This document shows positions 6,111 through 12,569 of a DNA stretch of 34,776 nucleotides, in pieces. The notes under the pieces are model-generated. The model was not told the origin of the DNA. It worked only from the letters and a program-made list of their open reading frames with translations, and made no database searches. The DNA comes from a virus: IMG/VR virus record IMGVR_UViG_3300048987_000006, positions 1-34,776 of that record; one strand, given 5' to 3'. How positions within the stretch are numbered: position 1 is the stretch's first letter; every line of letters begins with the position of its first letter. A program made the translations under genes and the position numbers.

Positions 6111-6441
6111 AGTGTTGTTAGATGATTACGAGCTTATGCAGTTCCATGCTACTGTTGTGGCTGAGCTAGCTAGACAACTATGGACTAATCCAACCAGTAA
6201 CCCCAGCCGCACACACGGCTGTCTTATTTGCCATACCCAAACCCTACACCCATATAGGTACAGCATACTTGGTCGGTTCCGTAGCCGAGGTTATGCCTCA
6301 CGTGCTTATGTTTGCTCGGAGTGCCACGCCCACTACAGGTCTGCTGGGTATGGTGGCATTTACTGCTGGACTTCACAGACTAGACGAGCAAGGGCGGGCC
6401 AAGTTCGACCCGACCAGGTTAGGTGGGGTTGGCGTGACTAG
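6103..6441 (+). CDS. DDY-motif zinc-ribbon protein 3
   Basis: A 112-residue protein with LLDDYEL at residues 5-11, then a helical segment (VVAELARQLW) and a Cys pair array CLICH and CSECH, a zinc-ribbon or zinc-finger pattern. The C-terminus is basic (TRRARAGQVRP), compatible with nucleic-acid binding. Two ATGs are adjacent at 6100 and 6103; the second is better spaced from GGGGAG. The gene overlaps its neighbours at both ends. Function unknown. Confidence 0.65.
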   Translation: MSKVLLDDYELMQFHATVVAELARQLWTNPTSNPSRTHGCLICHTQTLHPYRYSILGRFRSRGYASRAYVCSECHAHYRSAGYGGIYCWTSQTRRARAGQVRPDQVRWGWRD

Positions 6442-6928
6442 ATTAATGGATGATGATTACCAGTTGGCACTAAATCACCTAGCTATTCAGCCTGAGCCTA
6501 TGGAGTGGCAGTACGACGACATAGAGTTACCCGACTGTGACCTATGTGAAATGGCAACCGAGCTAGCCTTCTGGCAGTTAGACTCCGAAGGCTATTACCC
6601 TCGGGATGCAAGCGCGGCTTGGTGTGTGGCTTGGTGTGAGTCATGCCATAGGTACACTATTCCAGAAGTGCAAGCTCCGCCTGGGTGGTTCTCTGCGCTA
6701 GATATGAGTACCCATGCAAACCGTAGAACACCGTGCAGTTGTGGTATTCGCAGCCCACAAGAATACAGGCATTGGCTAATTGAAAGAGATGACCCACGCC
6801 CTGCAAGCGAAAGGACTGGATATGTTTCTGATAGGCTTTATAACGGGAGCAGTACTAACCTACATAGCCACGTGGTTGGAGGGACTATATCTAGTTCGCA
6901 CACTCACGGAACAACAGGACGAGGTTAG
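6434..6928 (+). CDS. DDY-motif zinc-binding protein 4
   Basis: A protein of 164 residues from the GTG at 6434, which overlaps the previous stop; an ATG at 6446 starting MDDDYQL is the alternative. The DDY motif is at residues 6-9, followed by three Cys-rich knots (CDLCE, CVAWCESCH and CSCG). The last 36 codons overlap the membrane-peptide gene at 6822 in another frame and have odd composition (Ser/His/Gly/Thr), so that tail may not be conserved. Member of the DDY family; function unknown. Confidence 0.6.
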   Translation: MTRLMDDDYQLALNHLAIQPEPMEWQYDDIELPDCDLCEMATELAFWQLDSEGYYPRDASAAWCVAWCESCHRYTIPEVQAPPGWFSALDMSTHANRRTPCSCGIRSPQEYRHWLIERDDPRPASERTGYVSDRLYNGSSTNLHSHVVGGTISSSHTHGTTGRG

Positions 6929-6965
6929 CTTTGAGCCAGATGACTGGGATGAGCTTTACCCCTAG
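6822..6965 (+). CDS. small single-pass membrane protein
   Basis: A 47-residue protein with one hydrophobic span (residues 2-18, FLIGFITGAVLTYIATW) and an acidic cytoplasmic-like tail (FEPDDWDELYP). The ATG at 6822 lies 6 nt after AAGGA, better than the ATG at 6789. It overlaps the 3' end of the preceding gene by 107 nt in a different frame. The hydrophobic-then-acidic design looks selected rather than accidental. Function unknown; it may act at the host membrane early in infection. Confidence 0.5.
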   Translation: MFLIGFITGAVLTYIATWLEGLYLVRTLTEQQDEVSFEPDDWDELYP

Positions 6966-7181
6966 CTTCCAGTGGTTCAATACCGGCACATTCGCCCTAC
7001 TTTACTAGGAGCTAGCGAGCGTTTGTGCAGCTTGACCTGGGCTTTCGCCGGTCAAGCGGACCGACTGTCCCGAGCAGATTGCATAAGGTATTCAGTCGTA
7101 GCCGTGGGTACGTAACCGGCGTTCTACACACCAGGTACTTACAAATAGAATAGTATACAACAGTCCCTGAATGGAGACATT
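6966..7181 (+). other. gene-free structured region
   Basis: No gene is visible. GCTTGACC (7030-7037) pairs with GGTCAAGC (7050-7057) and encloses GGC, tttc, GCC. GGAC, cgact, GTCC (7058-7070) stacks directly after. No U-tract follows, so this is not a simple terminator. TTCTAC (7111) and TAGAAT (7146) are at poor spacing for a promoter. It may be a structured RNA leader of the gene at 7182. Confidence 0.35.
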
Positions 7182-7508
7182 GTGGTAGAAGAATTTGATG
7201 ACTACAAGTTGGCGCAGACAGCGCCACGCAGAGAACGCAGGCTTAACGAAAGCATAGATGCTGATAATTGGGATAGGCTAGTCCAATCAGCAGCAAATTG
7301 GCAGCGGCATACAAGGACTGGGGACCAACTACGTGCCATGTTTAGGGAGCAAGCCCTATATGGCGTCGGTGCAATACAAGCCCCAGAAGATGTACCACCC
7401 CAGCCGTCTATTCCAGTAGACTATAGAGGCCCTAATGGGGACTACTCATTTTCCTGTGACTGTCCGACCTGTCAACGGATAAGAAACAATAGGCACAGAG
7501 GGGGTTAA
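7182..7508 (+). CDS. DDY-motif protein 5
   Basis: A 108-residue protein starting at GTG, 5 nt after GGAG. EEFDDYKLAQ (3-12) matches the family motif. The middle is helical and charged, and the C-terminus holds a compact Cys cluster (CDCPTCQRIRNNRHRGG), a reduced form of the zinc-binding part in the other members. It is separated from them by a 216-bp structured gap. It is the last plus-strand gene before the convergent polymerase operon. Confidence 0.65.
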   Translation: MVEEFDDYKLAQTAPRRERRLNESIDADNWDRLVQSAANWQRHTRTGDQLRAMFREQALYGVGAIQAPEDVPPQPSIPVDYRGPNGDYSFSCDCPTCQRIRNNRHRGG

Positions 7509-7542
7509 TTTGCTTGTATTGCTTATAATCTTTCTTTATTTT

Positions 7543-7962
7543 CTACTGAGGCGACTCACTTTCAAGCTGGTCAAGTTCATCTTCCCACCAAAACCGTACA
7601 AAAGCCCTGAGTTCGTTCGTAGTCATCCCTACCCATTTAATGGGGCCGTCTTTGATGACACGGCCAACGCTGAGATGTTCGGGGTCGGCATCAACTACTA
7701 CGAAAACGGCAAAGCCTGGGAGTCCGGCAAGAGCGGTGAGAGTAATCCACTGGCCTCTAGGGACGTACTTACTGGGCTTGTACTCCATGACAAGGAACCT
7801 ACCCGACGAGTGCTGTTCAAGCACAAAGTCAAGGTCAGTGGCCGAGACACGGCCAGGAAGAACATCGAATAACCAGGTTGAGTAGTCCCGTAGGCCGATG
7901 CTGTGGCCTAATTCCTGGTCACAGGTCGGGCATTTGCGTAATGCATCGTCTTTAGTTCTCAT
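7543..7962 (-). CDS. possible PD-(D/E)XK-fold protein
   Basis: A 139-residue protein, downstream of and co-oriented with the polymerase, 29 nt away with GGAGAC before its ATG. It begins with a CPTC knuckle (11-14). TDLDFVLEQ (42-50) followed by FLVMEYKP (56-63) reads as D-x14-E-x-K, the layout of a PD-(D/E)XK nuclease core (Asp45, Glu60, Lys62), and a Gln follows (RGQW, 69-72). If so it may process replication or recombination intermediates. The fold call is inferred from a short motif. A plus-strand frame over the same bases looks like a shadow. Confidence 0.6.
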   Translation of the reverse strand: MRTKDDALRKCPTCDQELGHSIGLRDYSTWLFDVLPGRVSATDLDFVLEQHSSGRFLVMEYKPSKYVPRGQWITLTALAGLPGFAVFVVVDADPEHLSVGRVIKDGPIKWVGMTTNELRAFVRFWWEDELDQLESESPQ

Positions 7963-7991
7963 TTTGTCTCCAATTCGAGCAAACGTCGAAT

Positions 7992-10388
7992 CTACGATTC
8001 ATCTTCGTAGTTCTCCGGTAGCTCAATCACGTTAACCCCCTTTTCCGCCCAGGTAGAGCACCAGGACGGCTCAAACGACAGTGGTACGGCTAGTTCATAG
8101 CCAGGGTTCTCACAAGTCTTCCTGAGCCTTCTCAGAAGCTCTGTGTCGGTGTTCCAGACACCCTCTGGGGCCTCGAAGACCAATTCGTCGTGGACCTGGT
8201 TGATTAGAGTCAGGGTGTCGGCGTAAGAGCGGCAATCTAGCATGTTCCTACGCATAATGTCGCCAGCCGAACCCTGAATGATGCTATTTACTGCTTGTCG
8301 CTCCCCCTTACTACGTATTTTCCATGATGCATCTCCAAATGCGTAGCGCAGTCGGCGGTAGCGACCCCCGATGGTGCGGACGTAACCCTGCCCTCGGGCC
8401 ATGTGTATAACTGCATCTTTCCATTGGAAGAAGGTGCTGTATATGCTTGCAAGGTGTTCAAGATAGCCTTGGGCATCGTCAATGGTGGTGGGGAATCCGT
8501 TGAGTGCAAGGATTTGAGCCAGTTTCTTAGCTCCTGCTCCGTAGCCAAGGGCAAGGATGAGTGTTTTACAGAGTTGTCTTTCCGGCTCATGTTTTTCAAC
8601 CTTCCGGCCAAAGATGTATTCGGCTGTGGTGATATAGATATCTTTCCGTGTGCGATATATGTCAAGTAGTACTGCATCGCCAGAAAAGTGAGCCATAAGT
8701 CGAGGCTCCAGTTGAGAATGGTCGCCCACAACAAGATTGCCGCAGAAAAGTGAACGAACAGCCTCACCAATAGCACCGTGAGCAGGCTGGTTTTCCATAT
8801 TAGGGCTGCGACTAGAGAGTCGGCCCGTAACCGTACCAGTTTGGTCGAATCTGCCATACAGCCTCCCTTCGTGGCTATACTGGGGATAGGTTCTGAGATA
8901 TGTGGTGATGACCTTGTTCAATTTGCGCCACGCAACTAAGTCCGTGACCCATTCATTGGTGCCGTGATAGAACAGCAAGTCCGGGGTGCTGGTACTGGGT
9001 GCCTTGGTCTTGGCCGAGGGCGGGGTTTTCTTAAGCCCAAAGCCTTTACGGGTCCAGTACCCATGCACAAGTTCTCTACCGATTTTCTCTACTACAAAGC
9101 TAGGAGGAATAAGATGGACACTGTTGTTGCTTGGATTATCATTGGCGTCTTCTGGCTGGTTATCATCCTTGCTATCTGGGGTGCTACTGGCGGCGGTCCG
9201 TAGAGCTTTGATTTGCTCTTTGTCAAATCTCAGCTTATCCGGCTGAGTCCAGACCTTGGAGAACAACACAGCGCCTAGTTGCTGCCAGCTATTGAGATTG
9301 ATTTCATAGCCCAGGCTTTCATATAATTTTTGCTCCTGGCTTGCTGCATCAACCTCAAAGCGGGCCTGCAGGTGTCTAGCACAACAGGCTAGTTCGGACA
9401 AACCGCCTGTATTTTGTCGTGGACTACCTTCGGGAGAACGCACAAGTTCTCTGGTCTGTTGTCCATCGGATTCCCGTTGACGTGGTGTACCACTTCCTCC
9501 GGTTTCAGGAATCTCCCTAACTTCTTCTCGGCTAACCACCGATGCAGAAGGAGTCGTCCATCGGGTGAGGCTGCGGGATGTGTCGGCAAGAAGATTCTCA
9601 GGCACCGACCACCCTTCGTAACTGACCCTACCTGTGGCGCTGGCCTGCCTTTCGGCCCATAGCAAGCCATGCTGCAATATTTCTGTGGTTGGTGGGATGG
9701 GTGATACTCTTTCCCACATTTGGTACATGTTCTCAATTCCCTTAAACGTCCCATACAGCTTATCCTTTCCACAATCAAGCGAAATACCCATTCCGGCACA
9801 CTCCATATTGAGCAGGACTTCGGTGAAATCCACATGCTCAGAGGCCCAAGAGTTCTCCCAGAGGCGCTCTTTCAGTACCTCTCGGAGTTTAAGATATAAT
9901 GCATTCGTGGCTTCTACATCCCTGCGGTTGTACTCCATGAGTTGCTGGTAGTATTCATGGCCATAGGGCATGGTTTCAAAGTCCCGTAATGGGGTACGCT
10001 TACCGTCATCGGACTTGAAGTAGACCACCTTGGCTTCCCGGTCGATGCGCTTGTCCATGACGATGTTGCAGTACCTATTGGCAAGATATTCCAGGGACAT
10101 TTCAGTGTTCTCATTAATCAGATGAGCCATGACCATAGTGTTATGGTATGGACCCCTAATGCTATAGCCAGCGAGCTTGAACCAGCGAGGGTCGTGGTCA
10201 CCATGAGAAACTATAGCTGCATCAGAGGCTAGAGGCTTCTTGTAAGAGGGTTTATCAAGACCAGGCTCTCTGCGACCGGGGCACACAATAGCAGGGAAAC
10301 CTGCTACTTGATAGCCCACACAGAGCAACTTACCGTTCCACGGCGAATCACCAGTATTCTCTATATCTATGACTATATATGGGTCCAA
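7992..10388 (-). CDS. family A DNA polymerase with internal insert
   Basis: A 798-residue replicative polymerase. The 3'-5' exonuclease domain shows VIDIENTG (Asp8, Glu10), HDPRWF near 55-60 and YNRRDVEA (153-160). Polymerase motif A is GDHSQLEPR (555-563), motif B is RQLCKTLILALGYG (604-617) and motif C is QVHDE (731-735). The position equivalent to E. coli Phe762 is Leu (612). Residues about 206-332 do not fit the family: GISLD (201-205) should run directly into LACCARHL (333-340), so about 127 codons are inserted, carrying an HNH gene in another frame. Without the insert the length would be about 671. The start is TTG, 8 nt after GGAGGG, and it has its own promoter-like motif. Confidence 0.9.
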   Translation of the reverse strand: MDPYIVIDIENTGDSPWNGKLLCVGYQVAGFPAIVCPGRREPGLDKPSYKKPLASDAAIVSHGDHDPRWFKLAGYSIRGPYHNTMVMAHLINENTEMSLEYLANRYCNIVMDKRIDREAKVVYFKSDDGKRTPLRDFETMPYGHEYYQQLMEYNRRDVEATNALYLKLREVLKERLWENSWASEHVDFTEVLLNMECAGMGISLDCGKDKLYGTFKGIENMYQMWERVSPIPPTTEILQHGLLWAERQASATGRVSYEGWSVPENLLADTSRSLTRWTTPSASVVSREEVREIPETGGSGTPRQRESDGQQTRELVRSPEGSPRQNTGGLSELACCARHLQARFEVDAASQEQKLYESLGYEINLNSWQQLGAVLFSKVWTQPDKLRFDKEQIKALRTAASSTPDSKDDNQPEDANDNPSNNSVHLIPPSFVVEKIGRELVHGYWTRKGFGLKKTPPSAKTKAPSTSTPDLLFYHGTNEWVTDLVAWRKLNKVITTYLRTYPQYSHEGRLYGRFDQTGTVTGRLSSRSPNMENQPAHGAIGEAVRSLFCGNLVVGDHSQLEPRLMAHFSGDAVLLDIYRTRKDIYITTAEYIFGRKVEKHEPERQLCKTLILALGYGAGAKKLAQILALNGFPTTIDDAQGYLEHLASIYSTFFQWKDAVIHMARGQGYVRTIGGRYRRLRYAFGDASWKIRSKGERQAVNSIIQGSAGDIMRRNMLDCRSYADTLTLINQVHDELVFEAPEGVWNTDTELLRRLRKTCENPGYELAVPLSFEPSWCSTWAEKGVNVIELPENYEDES
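9389..9754 (-). CDS. HNH homing endonuclease nested in polymerase gene
   Basis: A 121-residue protein read in a different frame inside the polymerase gene. A treble-clef-like knuckle (Cys10, Cys13, Cys27, Cys31) is followed by an HNH_3-type core: LLLHRWLAEKKLG (68-80) and VVHHVNGNPMDNRPENL (88-104). GGAAAGGAT lies before the ATG at 9754, inside the inserted segment. The frame ends in TAG right at the point where normal polymerase sequence resumes. Homing endonucleases cut insert-free alleles to spread their own gene. No room is left for a group I intron core, and the host frame stays open, so it is neither a normal intron nor an intein. Confidence 0.85.
   Translation of the reverse strand: MGRLRELRTCTKCGKEYHPSHQPQKYCSMACYGPKGRPAPQVGSVTKGGRCLRIFLPTHPAASPDGRLLLHRWLAEKKLGRFLKPEEVVHHVNGNPMDNRPENLCVLPKVVHDKIQAVCPN
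9393..9773 (-). mobile_element. 381-bp HNH insertion in polymerase
   Basis: Boundaries are inferred by aligning the polymerase with the E. coli Pol I pattern: codons 206-332 are extra. The insert is close to a multiple of three and contains no stop in the polymerase frame. It lies at the start of the polymerase (thumb) region after the exonuclease domain. The exact edges could shift by a few bases. Confidence 0.65.
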
Positions 10389-10396
10389 AAGAAATG

Positions 10397-10427
10397 CCCT
10401 CCTACTTATAATAGGCGGGTAGGGTAC
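10397..10427 (-). promoter_or_regulatory. 30-bp control motif, copy R
   Basis: On the minus strand this reads TACCCTA, 8 nt, TATTATAAGT, AGGAGGG. It matches two plus-strand copies (10456 and 12509). The TTATAA part resembles a -10 element, with AAA-containing sequence 16 nt upstream. Its GGAGGG end also serves as the polymerase ribosome binding site, so a transcript from it would be nearly leaderless. Confidence 0.55.
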
Positions 10428-10455
10428 GTTTCCAGAGTTACCCCTAACACTAAAA

Positions 10456-10486
10456 GTATACCCTACCTACCTGTTATAGGTGAGGG
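10456..10486 (+). promoter_or_regulatory. 30-bp control motif, copy A
   Basis: TATACCCTACC, TACCTGTTATAGGT, GAGGG. It is divergent from copy R: GGTAGGGTA (10418-10426) and TACCCTACC (10459-10467) form a 9-bp inverted repeat across the divergent region. It lies upstream of the sigma-like gene at 10517. CTAAAA sits 18 nt before TTATAG as a possible -35. Confidence 0.55.
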
Positions 10487-10516
10487 TCCGAATGCATAAC
10501 GAATGGAGTATGCCCA

Positions 10517-10834
10517 ATGGAAGAAATGCTCTGGCTGTCCGACGAGATGATGGAACACTCAAGCCCGATGTGGGATTCCCGGCCTCGGTCAGAGGCTGAG
10601 ATAAAAATGGCGTACCGAGTGCAGGCTGTCTTGGCCTCTATGAACCCCAGGCAGGCTGAGCTACTCCGCAAGCACTTCTTTGAGGGCTTGGGAGCCACCG
10701 AGCTAGCCCGTACTGAGGGAGTAGGTGCCAGGACTATGCGCTACAATATAAGCCGAGCCAAAGCCGCCTTTGTGCGAGCGATGGAGAAATGGGGTGGCGA
10801 ATTTGCAACCCCAGCAGGAGGTACCAGTGTCTAA
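10517..10834 (+). CDS. sigma-70 region 4-like regulator
   Basis: A 105-residue protein. Residues 37-90 match the region 4 helix-turn-helix of sigma factors: MNPRQAELLRKHFFEGLG, then ATELARTEGVGARTMRYN and ISRAKAAFVRAME. It lacks region 2, so it cannot be a full sigma factor. It could redirect host RNA polymerase at -35 elements or act as an activator. It starts the plus-strand replication operon, directly behind copy A of the repeated control motif and divergent from the polymerase, so it may read those motifs. The acidic N-terminus (EEMLWLSDEMMEHSSP) is unexplained. Confidence 0.75.
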   Translation: MEEMLWLSDEMMEHSSPMWDSRPRSEAEIKMAYRVQAVLASMNPRQAELLRKHFFEGLGATELARTEGVGARTMRYNISRAKAAFVRAMEKWGGEFATPAGGTSV

Positions 10835-11060
10835 CGCAGAAGAAGTACTGGAAAGTTGGCAGGAGGCCGACAAGAACCTGAAAAGGCCCCCCGGCCAGGC
10901 ACCTGACCACTTCGACTCAGAGGTTAGGCTGCATAATACGAACCCAGAACCTGGTCCTGTCACTATTAGGCACCTAGACGGTTCTGCGGTCACTGAGAGG
11001 CCCTTAACGGCCTCTGAGAAGGCTCTGATAGCAGCCACAGACTTGGGGAGAGATGAGTAA
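10827..11060 (+). CDS. hypothetical acidic protein
   Basis: A 77-residue protein starting at GTG 8 nt inside the sigma-like gene, behind AGCAGGAGG. The first 20 residues look like an amphipathic helix (AEEVLESWQEADKNL), then a Pro-rich linker (KRPPGQAPDHF) and a beta-like stretch (VTIRHLDGSAV). No family recognised. It ends with TAA overlapping the next ATG. Confidence 0.6.
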   Translation: MSNAEEVLESWQEADKNLKRPPGQAPDHFDSEVRLHNTNPEPGPVTIRHLDGSAVTERPLTASEKALIAATDLGRDE

Positions 11061-11400
11061 TGGACAAACAGCCCGCAAAGAGCGGTACAACTACCAAGGA
11101 ACAGACCACAGAAAGTGGGCCGCAGGAGTCAAAGCCGCAAACGGGACAAAAGGGTGCTGGGCTTGCCGACGAGGCGCTGACCGCTCTACTAGACGAGCAA
11201 GGCTCCATTCGCATAGCGTTTACGGACACGCCTCGGGGAATGAGCTTGGAGTGGTGCTCTGTGCGACCTGTCATGAGCTTGTCACGATTCTTACAGGCCG
11301 TGGCTACCGAGCGTTCAGCAACCAAGGTGCTTGGAGACGCCTTATCCACCTTGTCCGGCTATACCGACAAGGACCAACCGATGAGATGCCCAAGCTGTAA
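11053..11400 (+). CDS. possible HNH endonuclease, overlapping frame
   Basis: A 115-residue frame with an HNH-like order: CWAC (near 35-38), LHSHSVYGHASGNELG and VVLCATCHELV, that is CxxC, HxH and LCxxCH. This spacing is typical of small phage HNH nucleases. It overlaps the alternative frame starting at 11060 for almost its whole length. Against it: its start lies only 2-3 nt after GGGGAG and lacks the TAATG junction used by its rival. Either one frame is a shadow or both are used. Confidence 0.45.
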   Translation: MSNGQTARKERYNYQGTDHRKWAAGVKAANGTKGCWACRRGADRSTRRARLHSHSVYGHASGNELGVVLCATCHELVTILTGRGYRAFSNQGAWRRLIHLVRLYRQGPTDEMPKL

Positions 11401-11494
11401 TGAAGTGCTAGCCAAGGGCTATGAGGCAGAGCATCTGTTCATGTGCCCGAAGTACCTCAAAGGTGGTAACATCAAAGACTATAAGGGGAACTAG
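11060..11494 (+). CDS. zinc-finger protein
   Basis: A 144-residue protein from the ATG in the TAATG overlap with the previous stop, the junction style seen throughout this genome. The first 30 residues are a disordered Thr/Gln/Ser/Lys-rich segment. The C-terminus has a certain zinc-finger pattern: CPSCN (109-113), then HLFMCPKY (125-132). An internal ATG at 11381 behind AAGGA could give only the 37-residue finger, which would be right if the overlapping HNH-like frame is the real gene. It is followed by primase through TAGTG. Confidence 0.55.
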   Translation: MDKQPAKSGTTTKEQTTESGPQESKPQTGQKGAGLADEALTALLDEQGSIRIAFTDTPRGMSLEWCSVRPVMSLSRFLQAVATERSATKVLGDALSTLSGYTDKDQPMRCPSCNEVLAKGYEAEHLFMCPKYLKGGNIKDYKGN

Positions 11495-12519
11495 TGCCTA
11501 AGCCAACAATATTTCACCTACAATACCTTATAGGTAACCCCAACGCTTATGCTATACAGCATCCCGATGGGTCATATTACCCAGTAGAGGAACCACCCAC
11601 CCCCAAGATTCTGGGTATGCACCATCGAGGCAAAGTAACTATTGGGACTTATTTAGTGTATGGCGACAAGGCCCGGACCCTAGTACTAGACTTTGACTCA
11701 GGGGATGCAGCTAAGCAGGAAGCTCTGCTTGCGGCAGAGGCTTTGCGAAAGCTGGGAGTCCCGGAACGTAGTATAGGTATAGAGTTTTCTGGCAACAAAG
11801 GCTACCATGTATGGGTAGTAATAGGTCAACTAGTACAAGCCGAGGCCATTCGTAGATTGGGCTACGCCGCCCTGAGCCTGGCCGAGGTCGAGGCTGAGGT
11901 CTACCCTAAACAGAATGCAACTACCAACCTGGGTAATCTTATTAAGCTACCTGGCGGAATCCACAGAGTTACTGGTAAGCCTAATGATTTCATAAGCAGG
12001 ATTCCTACGCCCATGGCAGCCGAAGTTTTTGAGAATCTTATGCAGGACATACCAGAGCTAAAGACTAGGACGAAAGGCAACTACGATGGGCCGGTCGCAA
12101 TCGAATGTCTCGGCAGGATACAGGACGGCGTTGGCGCAGGTGCTAGGAATACCGCCCTCTTTCATCTTGCAACTATGTTACGACGAGCAGGTCTTAACGA
12201 CGCCAATACAGAGTCGGTCATACGGACTGTGGCAGATAAATGCGACCCCCCGTACACCGACGAACCGGAACTCTCCAACCTCATAGAATCCAGCAAGAAT
12301 AGCGGTCCTATTTGTGCCCAACTGCCCTCCGAACTCCAATGTGAACTCTGTCCAGTCCGGCAAGCCAAGGGACTGAGTTTAAGAACCGGGCAGGTAAAAC
12401 ATGGCAGTCCTGGGGAGCTTGTAGTGGTGGAGATAGGCAGGTCAGAGCGTGGATTGACCGAAATCAAGCACCCAGATATTGGAAAAGGGTTAGTGAATAC
12501 CCTGAAAAACATACCCTAG
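11494..12519 (+). CDS. archaeo-eukaryotic-type (AEP) DNA primase
   Basis: A 341-residue primase. LVLDFDSGD (63-71) holds the metal-binding DxD; SGNKGYHVW (99-107) is the Ser-Gly/His motif; EVYPKQ and GNLIKLPGGIHRVTG (near 146-160) close the catalytic core. This is the AEP/PrimPol layout rather than the DnaG type. Residues about 215-270 (GARNTALFHLATMLRRAG onward) resemble a primase C-terminal PriCT helical domain, followed by CELCP, a partial zinc site. The GTG start overlaps the previous stop (TAGTG). It makes primers for the family A polymerase with the helicase at 14308. Its last codons contain copy B of the control motif. Confidence 0.8.
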   Translation: MPKPTIFHLQYLIGNPNAYAIQHPDGSYYPVEEPPTPKILGMHHRGKVTIGTYLVYGDKARTLVLDFDSGDAAKQEALLAAEALRKLGVPERSIGIEFSGNKGYHVWVVIGQLVQAEAIRRLGYAALSLAEVEAEVYPKQNATTNLGNLIKLPGGIHRVTGKPNDFISRIPTPMAAEVFENLMQDIPELKTRTKGNYDGPVAIECLGRIQDGVGAGARNTALFHLATMLRRAGLNDANTESVIRTVADKCDPPYTDEPELSNLIESSKNSGPICAQLPSELQCELCPVRQAKGLSLRTGQVKHGSPGELVVVEIGRSERGLTEIKHPDIGKGLVNTLKNIP

Positions 12520-12540
12520 TGCCCTGTTATAAGTAGAGGG
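12509..12540 (+). promoter_or_regulatory. 30-bp control motif, copy B
   Basis: ATACCCTAGTG, then CCCTGTTATAAGT and AGAGGG. GAAAAA lies exactly 17 nt before TTATAA, a plausible -35/-10 spacing. It overlaps the primase stop codon and sits 30 nt before the gene at 12570, probably as an internal promoter for nuclease and helicase genes. Confidence 0.55.
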
Positions 12541-12569
12541 ACTAAATCCTACGGATAGAGAGGCAAAGT

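Noticed and set aside
7510-7872. Plus-strand frame with a hydrophobic start (LVLLIIFLYFLLRRL)
   Set aside because: It overlaps nearly all of the minus-strand gene at 7543-7962, which has Cys and D/ExK motifs and a good ribosome binding site; the plus frame starts at TTG without one.
9389-9773. Group I intron or intein in the polymerase
   Set aside because: The HNH gene fills almost the whole insert, leaving no intron core, and no intein splicing motifs appear in the polymerase frame.
10491-10598. 35-residue frame with ATG 5 nt after GAGGG of control motif copy A
   Set aside because: It lies in another frame over the sigma-like gene start and its sequence has no protein-like features; GAGGG is better explained as part of the repeated motif.
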